Assembly (NCBI RefSeq): GCF_003597395.2
Contig: NC_133770.1
Coordinates: 297,299,398 to 297,363,397 of the forward strand
Direction: 5' to 3'
Source of the DNA: Chelonoidis abingdonii
Lineage: Eukaryota > Chordata > Testudines > Testudinidae
Length of the DNA: 64,000 bases
The translations under genes and the position numbers were made by a program. The notes under the pieces were generated by a model. That model ran no database searches. It saw nothing but the letters and a program-made list of their open reading frames with translations, and was not told where the DNA came from. Of the stretch, positions 10,861-22,192 are shown piece after piece (positions within the stretch are counted from its first letter, which is position 1; the number at the start of each line of letters is the position of its first letter).

Positions 10861-12734
10861 TCTAATAATTACAAATAATCTTTCAGAACATGTTACTATC
10901 ATATAAATGCACCGATAAAGGATATGTGCATATAGTAATTTTTATAATGATAATAAATGTCATAGTTTCAGGGTAACTTCTCTGTATTCCATCATCATCC
11001 TTGAGGGCACCCACCAAACAGGTTTCTGGGCGCACAAGCTGTCACCTTTTCTGGGCAGTGAGTTTACTCACTCTGCAGGTTTTTAAGGCTGCACAGCAAC
11101 CTGGTCTTCTACTGGCCAATATCCAGCCTATGCCAGGTACTAATGCTTTGTGCTTTGGTTTCTCTCCCAAGGACTATGAACAGTACATTGCCGCATTACA
11201 AGTTACAACACTTTGCTCTTATCTAAGACAGTATATATATTCTTCAGGTGAAAGCAATACAGAGAAACATAAAAAACCAATAAACTTTCCCATATGCATG
11301 CTAACAGCTTACAGAGGTCACCATTCAGTTTTATGGGGCTCAGTTAGCAACCTTCCTAAAAGGTGGACACAGGTCTTTGTCATTTCCTGGAATCAGAAAG
11401 AGTCCCGAATCAGTTTAAACTCAGGCTAGTGAATCCAAAAATCTTTGTCTGTTGGTCTCTGGAGAATCAGTTGCACTCGGTTATATGTTAGCTTTCCCAA
11501 GTATCTCCTAACAGGTATTACAATCTGGGGTGTTTGTCCTAATCACCACACACTGTTTTTCAGTTCCTGAAGAAGCTGGGGCACCCCTCCTCATGAAGTA
11601 GACATTACACGATACATACCATTCAAGTTAATACAATGGACCCAACGATACTTAAATTCATTTCAGTAAGGTCTCGCAAGTATATGGAGGATGAAGCCAT
11701 ACCTGTCACCAGTAATATAGTGCCAGTTATAGGTGCCAGCTTGACAGTCCTTAGATGTTTATCTGCATAACCAGGGCAGAACCGCAACACTGCGCAAACT
11801 TCCCATTTACCCACTATTGCAGGTCAAATATGCTTTAACCCTGATCGGAGGGAACATATAGAGTAGCTTTATAATTTTTATGACCTTGCATTGTCTTGTG
11901 TTTCAGTGTTCTGCAGAAAAGAAAATGATGTGAAAGTCAGCTGTCAAAAGTGTTTGGAATGTAGGAACTGTTTACATCATTTTATGTCATTCCCATAGAA
12001 ATTGGCAATCTGCACGTCTACTTTTAGCAATTCTCTGAGTAGCATCCTGGGACATCTTGGGTCTGTCTCTGCTTATGTTGAAAAGTAAACGGTTTTTCCC
12101 TGATTGCTCAACAGGAGCAGGACTGGTACGTTTTTTTTTTTCTTTTTTTTGAACAGAGGAGAAATCTTAAGCGCACTGAATCAATGGCAAACTCCCATTA
12201 TCTTACTGGGGTCAGGATTTTCACCCAGAATGTGACGCAGGCCTGAACCTGCTTCACTCAAATCAACTGGACCTCCCTGTCTCTCATTGGTTGCAAATGA
12301 TAGTAGCGATCTGGCCCTCAACTGGTGAATGAATAATGCAGAATAATCAGTGATCGATGATTTTAAAAGGGGGGGGGGGTGGTGCACATTTTCCCCTTTG
12401 TTTTCATCCAGCTCATCAGGAATAACTTTGCCTAGTTCTTGCATCTGAAATAGAGCTTAAAAAAAACCAAAACAAAACACATCATTGATGAACTGCCACA
12501 AAAAAATTTGATTCCCAAAGGCCACAGTGCAAATTTATACTGGGTTCTGATCGCTCCGTGGATCCACTGCACACAGGACCCAGTATTATTGATATGCTCA
12601 GTCAATTAAAGTCGGTGTGAGGCAAATTTTGGCAAACAGAATAATCTGTGCTGAGAAAAATAGAAGCAGGGAGGGCAAATATCAACAAAGAGTAAAAAAG
12701 GGAAGTGGTAAATCTGTGTTGCTCAGCACATAAA
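10861..12734. other. intergenic DNA, nothing assigned
   Basis: The longest open frame (142 codons, 11001-11429) has no recognisable domain. A T-rich run at 12130-12150 and a G10 run at 12370-12379 are the only compositional oddities. Confidence 0.4.
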
Positions 12735-12906
12735 TTGATATGTTAATATCGAATTTAGCGCTACTTCTCTCGTCGGGGAGGAGTACAGAAATCGATTTAA
12801 AGAGCCCTTTATATCGATATAAAGGGCATTGTAGTGTGGACGAGTACAGCTTTAAATCGATTTAACGCTCTTTAAATCGATTTAAACGCGTAGTGTAGAC
12901 CAGGCC
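12735..12906. mobile_element. Harbinger-like terminal fragment (clean copy)
   Basis: It contains a perfect 24-bp palindrome at 12804-12827 (centre ATATCGATAT), three ATCGATTTAAA-type words and the terminal GCGTAGTGTAGACCAGGCC. It corresponds to 2.9-3.07 kb but is 5'-truncated, so the Myb/SANT gene is absent. Confidence 0.65.
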
Positions 12907-13262
12907 TTAGTTTGGTCAAGGGTTTCAGGTTGGTTCTGCGTTGATTGGACTTAATCCATTCCCAGCTTGTGAACATGCCTGGGGACTCCCTAATGGCTGA
13001 GCTTGGAACTGTAATAAGACATTTCTTCATTAAATGGAGGTTTAAGCCCCGGGGCTCCCCAGGGACCTGTGGGCTTCCCCAGCAGAAAATAGGCAAACCA
13101 TAATTATTTGGCTGCGGTTGGATTAAAATCCAGATAAGACGGACACGAAATTGAAAACCTTGCCATTTTAAAAAGCCCTTCATGCTCCAGACAACCTCCA
13201 CAGCAAAATCCATCTCTTCCCATCTTCACTGAGCTAGCGTCTGCCTTCTCTCCATCCCGGTA
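12907..13262. repeat. block duplicated at 3074-3450 (clean copy)
   Basis: This is colinear with 3074-3450, starting immediately after the transposon terminus. Similarity ends near TCCCGGTACATGATCC. It reads smoothly and without the short insertions seen in the other copy. Confidence 0.85.
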
Positions 13263-13539
13263 CATGATCCAGTCACCCGTGATGAAAGAGCCTTCTCCTC
13301 GGTCGCTTCTGCCAGCTAGCCCAGCCTTTCTTATATCTTCATCTCATTGACAGCCCAGGTATTTTTCAGTTCAGATCAGAAAACATTGTTCCTCCCCGTA
13401 CCTTATATTTTATCTCCAGGAGCTATTATTTATTGAACTTTGTGGGAAATAGATTTTTAAAAATATTTTATTTTACTCTCCACTACCGTAGCTTTGTCCC
13501 TCTCTACTAGATGAGTCAGTTACTGTCTCTTGCTTAACA

Positions 13540-13625
13540 GGGCTGCTCCTTTAGCTCAGACTGGGAACACTCATGAACTCTTGTGAACCCTCATGCTTTT
13601 AATTACAGCGGTCCAGGGTTCATTC
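13540..13625 (+). repeat. possible tRNA-derived SINE head
   Basis: TTTAGCTCAGACTGG resembles a pol III A box, and GGTCCAGGGTTCATTCC about 55 bases downstream resembles a B box. It could not fold as a normal tRNA because the spacing is disturbed. Confidence 0.4.
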
Positions 13626-13974
13626 CTAGCAGATGATCCACTCAAGAGCATCATTATGCTGGGGTGCTATATTACACCATGTCCCAGAGCAATCTTATGG
13701 TTGGATTTGCTGAATGAGCTCCTATTGCTAATAGTCCCACTGTTATCAAAACATGACATCTATATCTGCCCGGTGGTGCTGAGGATCAGACATAGAAGGG
13801 GATGCCCAGGTTTCACTGTACTAGACTGGCTCAGGAATGATCATAAATCGGTATCATCTGATGACTGTGAAATGGGTGAGTGATTCAGTTCGGTTCAGCT
13901 TCCTCCCAAACCAATGCAGTTATCACTAATGTGAGCTTCCTATATGGCAGCCGAGGCAGACAGACAAGGACTGA

Positions 13975-14085
13975 GTAGGTGCAATACCGGCAGACCCCGG
14001 TTGGCAGCGGACAGAATTGAACCGGGGACGTCTGGAGCTTAGGGCATGAGCCTCTACAGCATGAGCTAAAAGCCAATGGACTGGT
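13975..14085 (-). repeat. tRNA-derived SINE, minus strand
   Basis: On the minus strand CTTTTAGCTCATGCT (14059-14073) is an A-box-like word and GGTTCAATTC (14014-14023) a B-box. The same SINE head occurs on the plus strand at 50825-50905. It is a pseudo-tRNA, not a tRNA gene. Confidence 0.6.
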
Positions 14086-14186
14086 CGCTAAGGCTGTAGA
14101 GCAGTCTTTCTCTCTCTCAGTGGTCTCGATGCCACTAGATGAGACAGAGCACCACACCCAGAATGTGTGTGGGTTAGATAAAGCTT

Positions 14187-14419
14187 GTCTACACTGGCAC
14201 TTTACAGCTCTTCTATGTTCTCACTCAGGGGTGTGAAAAAACACCCCCTTGAGCACAGCAAGTTTCAGTGCTGTGACATGCTAGTGTAGACAGTGCACCA
14301 GAGCTGGAGATGGGTTTTTTTTAAAACCCTGGGAGAGCTCTCTTCCCGCACTCTGCTGCAACTACACAAGCCACGTTAAAGCTCTGCTGGGGCAGCGCTT
14401 TAATGTTGCCACTGTAGAC
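14187..14419. repeat. MITE with GTCTACA...TGTAGAC ends
   Basis: The left end GTCTACACTGGC and the right end GCCACTGTAGAC form near-perfect terminal inverted repeats. Inside, CTCAGGGGTGTG is mirrored by ACACCCCCTTGAG, giving an internal hairpin. There is no coding capacity. The structure is typical of short non-autonomous DNA transposons of sauropsids. Confidence 0.6.
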
Positions 14420-15690
14420 TAGCCCATAGGCACGGAGGCTGAACAAACCCTCACCTCTAGGTCAGGTTTGCAGTGCAAGAGCAGGGCAGAATCTTGTGCT
14501 GTGCTATGGCGAAAGAGTCATCTCCATCTCAGTCAGTCCAGCGCATTTCAACAGCGCTAAGTTCACTTCATCTACTGGGCTAGATTCTCTGCCATGGCAT
14601 GGTCCCTTTACGCTACCCTGGAGGGCTAAAGCTAGGGACCCAGTCAATGGAAAATATCCATGGTGCAGAGAGATTTCTCACCTGGAAAGGGCCACGACGA
14701 TGGCTCTCCACTTCTCCTCGCTGCTCTTGACATTGGCCACTTGGGAAAGGTGGGTGTGGCTTGCGTGCTCTGGATATTCTGAGCTGCTGATCTCCCCCTG
14801 GGCAGTTGAGCACAGTTAGAGCAGCATGGAGGCTGCTGTAACTTGCCTCTGATTGGACCCAGAACTGGGGAAGCACAAAGGTGAGGTGACTGTAACCAGA
14901 CATATGCCTCCTCACCCTAGATGGCATTGCAGCACTCTGCCTCGGTTTCCCTTTCTCCCAGCGCCTCTTCAATTAACTCCACCAATCCAGAGTCCTTAGA
15001 AACATCCCCCTTTGGCGTCTAATTTAGTTAGTTGTATAAAATTCACAACACTCGGTCCTGGGGCTTCTCCCCAGAGAGGATCCAAGACCACTTTTCCCCT
15101 AAGCCAATTCAGGCCTTCCCACTGAGGCTTTCCTTGCTTTCGGTAGGCTACTTCTAGCCCTGCCTGCCTGGAGTCATTTGGGTCTGAAGTCCAAGACTTT
15201 TCTGCAAACTTCCTCTCCCTGCAGCCTGCAGGAGCTTTCAACTCTCTGCACATTCACTCTCCTGCACCCCTCTTCCGCCAGCTCTTTATGGAGAGGCTGT
15301 TAATGAGGCACAGATTGACAGGACCTGTTCCATCTTAAAGGGCTAGGCCACCCTCTAACAGTGACTTAAAGCCATCTTTGTCCTGCATCTCAGACCCATG
15401 CAGAGCACAATGTGATCATAACAAAGACCTGGCCCCCCTCCCTTTAGTTAAATAAATTGCCTACTGCATCCAGGATGGATCCAGGATCCGTAGGGTTAAA
15501 GGGAAATATGTACTTTAAAAGAGCATTTTGGTCCTGCGGACATGATGGCAGGATTTTAGGGGGTTAAATAATTTCTTACGGATGAGCAAATGCAACTTTT
15601 CTCAGGCTGGCATGTACCTAGCTTTGCAGGGAACGAGGCAGGTAAAGAATAGAGAGCAAGAAGTGGAATAGTGTAAGTGGATGTTTCAGC
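14420..15690. other. intergenic DNA downstream of the ARC locus
   Basis: No convincing gene. 14900-15360 contains TC-rich text that may be a decayed LTR or other repeat, but no paired termini were found. Confidence 0.35.
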
Positions 15691-15692
15691 AT

Positions 15693-15698
15693 TTTATT
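15693..15698 (-). terminator. candidate poly(A) signal for ARC (AATAAA)
   Basis: TTTATT on the plus strand is AATAAA on the minus strand, about 4.7 kb downstream of the ARC stop. Another AATAAA lies at 16310-16315. The 15.7-17.0 kb stretch looks repeat-poor, as expected for a terminal 3' UTR exon. Mammalian ARC has introns within its 3' UTR, so such a distance is possible. No transcript evidence is available. Confidence 0.3.
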
Positions 15699-18600
15699 AA
15701 ATAAATCTACAAAAGGCTCTTTTCTAAGAATAGACTTTACTACAATGGCAAACAGAATGGGGTGTTGTTCTATTGACAGATTCTAGCGACTGACACCGTT
15801 TGGGTGAGTCAGTAACTCCAAGGTGACACATGAGGGATAAACGAGCAGATACAGTCAGAATTAGGTCAAGTTATTTCACCGTGCAAAGACCTTTGGCTTC
15901 CAACTTAATACAGTGAATAAAGAGGCCCGTAATGGCTCCACAGAGTCACCTTTTATACAATACCGTCTGAATTAATAAGATCTATAGTAAAAATAAACCT
16001 ATGTAGCAGCTTTGTCAGAGTTAAAATGTAAAATTGCCTAAGAAAATTATACAGGAGTAGAGTTCTGTTTAGGTTCCACAGACACAACGCACACTAACTC
16101 ACACATGCCAGTCTGCCCCGGGACAGAAGTACTATCAGTTCTTTCAAGAAGAGCTGATTATATAAATCGGGGTGCTACAAGTAAAGCTCCAATCTGCTAG
16201 GAGCAACCAGTGGAATAAAACCAGTACCAGAGATCCAGTTCTGCATACTTCTAAAGGTCAGGTGACAAAAATCCCAGGGCCAAAAGGTGCCATGGCTCGG
16301 TTCGCTTCATTTATTTAGCAAAGTGAGAATAAATGTTCAGGAAAAGAAAATGCCAAAAGACAATGCCAGTGGATATTGGGGGTCCCTGAAAAAGCCTTCG
16401 TACTGAGCACTGCAAAACAAAGGATTTTTACCCCGGTGGTCTACCTAGCTGCCAGCTTCCTGTGGCATCCACACAATCTGGTCCCTGGGGATTTTTGCTG
16501 ACTGATCGTTGGAGTATGCATCAGATATCATTTGTTCAGTCAAAATGTAACAAAATGCTGTAGAATTTGGTTATTGGGATTGATTTGGTTGCTCAGCACA
16601 TGCGCACACACACACACACATGGGACAGGTGGATTTGGAAGAAATAAGAACCAACCTGACCCTTCACCCAACACATGAAGCAAAACTTTCTTGAAGTTCA
16701 AAAAAGTTGGGTCAATTTTCACTCACATGATTGTTTTTCACACACCATTCCACTTCCTGGTTCTGGCTGGAAAGAAAAGCACCAAAGTAGCACAAGAAGC
16801 CCAGTTCTTGCAGTAATTCTGGCCCATCCAGAAGCAGGAAATGCCTATTATCTCACAAGAGGGTCTGTTCTTGTGAGCTGACTGGCCCAGTTGTGCAGAC
16901 TCACATTGTTCAGACAAGCATCTGGCTTCCAGGATGCTTTTCTGAACCCCCAAAGCTATTGCAGTTTGACCACGGCTACCTGCATGAAATGAAACTACCC
17001 GCAGTCAGGTCAAATGAGTTAAAATGTTAACAACCAGGAGAGTTCTCAGCCCGCTTGGATCTGTCACTTTCAGCAAATTGAATCAGAGCAGGATTTTAGT
17101 TTGCATCCAAGGATCAATTCTTTCCTCCAGCCCCCATCAGCCTCCAAATCCCCAGGTGCAGTTACGCCTAAATCAGCAGGGAGTATTGCTCAGTTACAGC
17201 ACAACTCCAGCGCCTCTGCTGTCCCCAAAGTCCAAGGACCACCTTGTTCCTTCATGCCCTCTTTTGTCTTTCCTTCCATACAGAGCTTGCTCTATTCAGC
17301 TTGGCCCAGCTTTGGCCAGTGCAATCCCTGGAGTTTTTTCTGCTCAGCGGATGTAGTTCCCTCTTCGTCTCTTTATCGCTGTGTCTTTAAAATTGCTCTT
17401 TCATCCCACCACCTCTTTCTCTGGCAGAAGGCTCTTCTGGGAGCACTGAGCTCCCCATTCTTCCCAGTGGAAGCAGCGGCTCTCAGCCACACGGAAAGAG
17501 TCTCAGCAACAGTAGCAGCAATCCCTAAAAGCAACAACAAGCAGGATTAAGTGGAGGGCGCGGGATGGAGCAGGGACTAGACCGCCAGGGCTAGACCACC
17601 AGGGTGGAGCCTGGAATCTAGGACCCTGCAGGCTGGGAGGGTCCCAGAGCTCGGACTCCAACCCCAGTCTGGATGTCTACACAGCCCCACAGTCCCGGTT
17701 GACTGACTCGGGCCAGCCGTGGGTTTTTCTTTTCTGTGTAGACATCCCCTTGGTGGCCTGGGTCAGACCCTGATGGCTGCTTGGTGGCCTGAATGTCATA
17801 AGCAGAAGAAAAGGCTGTGATGCCCACTCCCCCTATCAGGAATAAACTCCTCTGGGTGGTGCATGCACTGGCACCAAGCACCCTTCAGGGGACACTTGGC
17901 ATTAGACCCTTTAGGAGGCTCCACACTAATTACCTGGTCTGGGTGTTTCCCTCAGGACTCCAGATGAGGCACACGGTGGCTTTGAATTCTGACATCTGCT
18001 CCCCCTTGGAATTCAAGCCTCTTTTCTTCTGTGCTAGAAGCAGTGTGGAGTGAATTCTTCAGAGGAGGGGCTGAGTGAGTCACTGTAACAAAGCAGAGAA
18101 TACCCATGAGCCACAGTGACAGATACTCCTTTGCACTGACACTCTGTCATCCATTCCCACGCGTCCCAGCTCGCTAGTGTAAAGATCCCCCGTCTGCACT
18201 GGCATGTAGTCAAAGCCAAGCAAAGGTGTCTCAGCAGCAAGGAGAGAACGCTTGCCTTCTGTCCCAGACATGGGTAAAGTCCCCAGAGCTGAGACTCAAC
18301 TCATGCTGTGCAGGTTACTATCCCCAGGACTTGAATTTAGAAACTCTTAGTCTAGAGGCAGTGGCTTATTCAGCTGTGTCAAAGAGGGAGCTGGTAGGCT
18401 GGTTAGCTAGCAGGAGGGATAATTATCCCTGTTTTAAATATCCCATCCCTCCCCTCAGGGCATTATCCCACAGTTCAATGCATTTAATTTCCCTTTGCTC
18501 GATCCGCTCCCTTTACTCCAAGCTATTATACCCCCAGGGGCCATGCAAAGCAATCTCCATCCCTCTGTCTGGCGTTACATGCTTCAGCGGCGCACCTAAG

Positions 18601-20405
18601 TTTAGGGACCAAGGTCAGTCTTGGTGCAACGCCCCTGGCTTCAGTATTGTGGCCCCCCCCGGGGCTGAGTTAGCTCCTATGACACTTGCTTTAACACTTG
18701 CTAATTGCAGAGTAGAGAAACTGTCTTACCTTCAGCCTCTGGGAAGGTGTCACACCCAAAGGCTTTCAGAGCCACCTGGGCAGCTGCGGAGTCCCAGGGA
18801 AATTCCAGCTACTCCTTGTAGTTTCTCTTTTCCTCTCACATGCTGATGCTGCCTATTAAATCAGGTCATGGATACTATGCAGTTGCTGAAGTGCAGCTGT
18901 CAGTGGGGTAGGGCACTGTTGCTGGCACACGCCCAGTAAAGCCTTCCTCAGTATGTTACCCAGGCCTGACGAGCAAGAAGGTCCAAATGTCCTGTCTCAG
19001 AGTCACATCTTCATGCTTTAGTCAAAGTGCAGCCAGTTCTGGTCTTTGATATTTAACGTGGAAAAGTAGCACAGAGCCCAATTCCAGTACCATCTAGTAC
19101 CAGCTTGCAGAACGAAGGGGCTGGTTTAGAAAGTCCAGCAGTTTTAGACACAACTGAGCCATCGGACTCCTCATACCTAGGACATCAGACCTTCCAAAAG
19201 CAACGTGTGTGTAGATCTGCCATAAAGGAGTCTTCTTTGCAAGCACAGAAGCCTCTTAACTTTGTTTCTGCTTTCCTGTGGCAAAGTCCCACAGAAACGG
19301 ACTTCTGATGTCCTACTGTCCTGGCATCTCCAATGGAGGGGCCTTGCTTTGCTGCTTGGGGGAAATTTGCTCTGAGTTCAGGGTGTGTTTGTTTGATATA
19401 AAAAAAAATAGGAATTTACCCCTGTACAATGTTGGTGCCTTGTCTGATTGCCCCATTTCACATCCCCCAAAGTAGAAAGATCTCTGGTTTATCCCCATTA
19501 ATCTGCCTGGTCCTGAATCTGAGATAGAGATTCAGCAAGAAACAAAGGTTTAGTTGTGCCCAGTCTAGTGGTGAAACAGCACGTGCTGAATTGCCACCTG
19601 GAAGGATGGTGGGGGAGTGAGTTTGGGCTTCCCTCCCCGTGATAGCAGCAGACATGGGATGAAATTTCCCTTGTTGCTGCAACAGCCAGTTGGCATGGGT
19701 CACCCATGGGGAGAGAAAGAGCCGAGAATGGGAGAGAACCACTGGGATGAAAAATGAGAGCAGGTGCCAGATGAGATACAACAGCAGGTGGTAAAATTGA
19801 TCAAACCCATTAAAGTTGCCATTTGCTGCATCTCTAGGCTCACTTCAAAACCATTATGAACTTTTAAAAAGTTTCCTCCCTGAAGCTATGGTGGGAGAGT
19901 GCAAGGGAAGCAGAAGCCAGTGGCTTCCTCTTGGGTGGACAAAGCCCCGTCAGTAAGGCAGAGATGGGCAAGAGTCAAAACAAAGATGTTCCACTGAGGA
20001 AGGGGACCCCTCTCCAGAGGATACGAGACAGGTGGGTAGGTGGGAACTCTTGGTCATTAGCTGCACCTGTTTGAAGTCCTTGAAAGGTGCCAGCATAGGG
20101 TGGCTGCCTCTGCAGGGGGGAACTGTCTAGCTTCCTACTGGGAATATCATAAAACTGTCCACCCCACAGTGGTTAAAATAGTATCCTCAGACTTGCCCCC
20201 ACCCTGTCACATGACTTGGGTGAGGCGGGCAGCTACGTTCTCACATGGCCCATCTGTAAATAAAGTTCATTCCTCTGCTGAGGACCACTGGACTGAGTTC
20301 AGCCATGACAGGTCACAGCCAGAACCTCTTGCTAAGGAGAAGCTTCCTAAATCAGCCCCCTCCACACCTTTGTATAATACAGGCCAATCCCATACTTATA
20401 CTACC
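15699..20405 (-). other. possible ARC 3' UTR exons and introns (unresolved)
   Basis: No protein-coding gene is supported. Known mammalian ARC transcripts carry introns after the stop codon. Here a weak donor-like GAG|GTAGTA overlaps the stop (GT at 20404-20403, minus strand), and candidate poly(A) signals lie at 15.69 and 16.31 kb. The intervening DNA includes a short CA repeat (about 16606-16620), a MITE-like fragment (17565-17770) and two fortuitous frames (17101-17550 and 18226-18846). Exon borders cannot be placed from sequence alone. Confidence 0.3.
17565..17770. repeat. CTACAC-type MITE fragment
   Basis: GGACCCTGCAGGCTGGGAGG followed by GTCCCAGAGCTCGG, GATGTCTACACAGCCCC and GTGTAGACATCCCC matches the word order of a second copy at 37770-37965. 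Internal inverted GTCTACAC/GTGTAGAC words support a DNA-transposon origin. Confidence 0.5.
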
Positions 20406-21623
20406 TCATATCACTGTAGCTGGTGGGGTAGGGGGCTCGGGTTGCGTCTCATCGCTGGCAATGGGACTAGCTGTGTTTGACGGTGGCAAGCTATCAACTG
20501 AGTCCCCTGGCTGATGCTCTGGGGTTCTTTGCGGGGTCGGCTCTTCTGACTGGTCGAAGTCACTTAGGACTTCCTTCCCCCGCTGAATCAACTGCTCTAA
20601 GGTCTTGGGCAAGGGGTGACTCAGGAAGCGCTTGAATTTGGGCCGGAGGGTGCCTACCACATACTGGATAATCTCCTCCTCCTCTGCATCAGTGTAGAGT
20701 GTCTGATACAGGTCTCTCTTTCGCCAGAGGAACTCGTCCAGGGGTTCCCCCTGCTTCTGGGGTAGATCCAGCTCCCTTTTGATGGCATCTCTGGTCAAAG
20801 TGCCCTCGCTGTACTGCAGGAACTCCTTCTTGAACTCCACCCAGTTCTTGACTGAGTCCTGCTTGTATTCCCACCACTTTTTAGCTGGGCCGTTCATGTG
20901 GTTTTGGATCTGAGAGAGCCAGTACTCCTCAGTCCCTCCCACCTGCTTCAAATATTCCTCCAAGTGGCTCAAGAACTCCCGAGGGTCCTCAAAGATCTGG
21001 GTCTCCACGGGGGAGGGCGGAGCATCCTCCGGGGCAGTGATCCACTGGTAGGAGTCGTGGGGCTGGGGCATGCTAGTTATCTCCCCGGGAGAGGGAGTCA
21101 ATGCGTACATCTGGCTCATGTCAAGGGCGTAATCGTAAATCTCCCCGTCATTGCCCCTGCTCTCCGGGCCACCCACCCCAACAGAGACAGTTTGTCTGGC
21201 ATGGTCTGTGGGGCCATATTTGCCCCCCATAGACTCCAACCGGTCTGCCCATTTCTCCAGGCGGAAGAACACCTCCCTCCAGACATTCATCTCTCTTTTA
21301 ACCCACCTCTCCAGGTGAGCAATGGTCTCCTGGCATCTGGCCAGGCAGGCCTTGATGGACTTTTTCCACCTCTGGTTGTCCGTGGATGGGACATGGTCCT
21401 CCAGGTTATTCTCTAGCTTCCCCACTGATTTCTGCAAGCCTTTCAGCTCCCGCTCCACCTGCTTGGACACCTCCGTGAGGAGGTGCCGGTGGGTCCTCCT
21501 GACATGCTCCAGCATCTCAGCCCTGCACTTCCCTATCTGCAGGATCACATTGGGCTTATTGACTACTCCACGGTGCCCCTGGAAGGTGTGGACGCTCCCA
21601 TTGGTGACGCTATCCAGTTGCAT
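20406..21623 (-). CDS. ARC: activity-regulated cytoskeleton-associated protein (ARC)
   Basis: This intact 405-codon frame needs no intron. ARC is an immediate-early neuronal protein that promotes AMPA-receptor endocytosis and synaptic plasticity. It is a domesticated Ty3/gypsy-type Gag that assembles capsid-like shells carrying RNA. In the sequence, KPNVILQIGKCRAEMLEHVR (residues 23-42) opens the N-terminal helical region. The oligomerisation motif MNVWREVFFRLE is at 112-123. A variable linker spans about 135-206. The capsid-like N-lobe starts at TQIFEDPREF (208) and includes WLSQIQNHMNGPAKKWW (235-251). The C-lobe covers about 278-360, with PLDEFLWRKRDLYQTLY (294-310) and PLPKTLEQLIQRG (337-349). 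The length is close to the ~396 residues of mammalian ARC. The start was chosen because MQLD parallels the mammalian N-terminus. The Cys cluster at 93-97 reads CLARC rather than the mammalian CLCRC. The C-terminus runs nine residues past the TQPE that ends human ARC. No frameshift is present. Confidence 0.97.
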   Translation of the reverse strand: MQLDSVTNGSVHTFQGHRGVVNKPNVILQIGKCRAEMLEHVRRTHRHLLTEVSKQVERELKGLQKSVGKLENNLEDHVPSTDNQRWKKSIKACLARCQETIAHLERWVKREMNVWREVFFRLEKWADRLESMGGKYGPTDHARQTVSVGVGGPESRGNDGEIYDYALDMSQMYALTPSPGEITSMPQPHDSYQWITAPEDAPPSPVETQIFEDPREFLSHLEEYLKQVGGTEEYWLSQIQNHMNGPAKKWWEYKQDSVKNWVEFKKEFLQYSEGTLTRDAIKRELDLPQKQGEPLDEFLWRKRDLYQTLYTDAEEEEIIQYVVGTLRPKFKRFLSHPLPKTLEQLIQRGKEVLSDFDQSEEPTPQRTPEHQPGDSVDSLPPSNTASPIASDETQPEPPTPPATVI

Positions 21624-22170
21624 GGTACCTGTGGCGTGAGCAGGCTAAACCAAGCAGCAACGCAACAGAGCTAGAGGTAAAGCCCTAGTGGTTACCCCGG
21701 GGCTTTTAATTTAGGGACACTCCTGCCCTGCTTTTAAATCCTCTACCAAAAGGCACACACTGCCCCCTCTTGCCTCCCCAAGTACGCCTCACACAAACAC
21801 AACCGAGTCAGATATCACCCCAAGGAGAGCTGTCCAGTCCCCTTTGCAGCCAGCAGGAGTCGGTGGCAAATTCGTTCAGGCTGCTCACAGCGCGCTGGTC
21901 CCACGTGCCTCGGGTGACACCGTCACGGCAGTGAGCGTCTAGGAAAGAAAGGGCATCCCGGCCTGGGATCTCCCACCACGTCCAGTGTCTTCCACGCCTC
22001 GTCCGGAGTACGGGATCTTGATCGGTCGAGAGTTCCCTCTGCTCAAACACACACACAGCTAGAAGCAGCTTGCTAAGATCCTAGCAATTTCCAATCTGCT
22101 GTTAACTTCTAGTGCCAAGTGCCGGGTGAAAGCAACAAAGAGCTCGTTCGCTTCCCTGTCGGAACTGCTA
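21624..22170 (-). promoter_or_regulatory. presumed ARC 5' UTR
   Basis: This is the unspliced stretch between the candidate TATA-driven start and the ATG. It includes moderately CpG-rich sequence near 21880-22030 and a TGACGG word on the minus strand within CACCGTCACGG (near 21920). If the TATA at 22193-22200 is used, the leader would be about 540 nt. A TTTAAA word near 21740 on the minus strand could serve a shorter leader. No splice sites are obvious. Confidence 0.45.
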
Positions 22171-22192
22171 CTGTCTCAGGCATTCCCTTGTA

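Noticed and set aside
17024..17550. overlapping 110- and 149-codon frames as an exon
   Set aside because: Low-complexity Ser/Pro composition, no conserved domain, no splice sites I could justify.
18226..18846. 206-codon plus-strand frame as a gene
   Set aside because: No recognisable motif, lies antisense in the presumed ARC 3' region, and has no promoter or exon structure.
20898..21416. 172-codon plus-strand frame antisense to ARC
   Set aside because: It is the shadow of the conserved ARC coding frame on the other strand.
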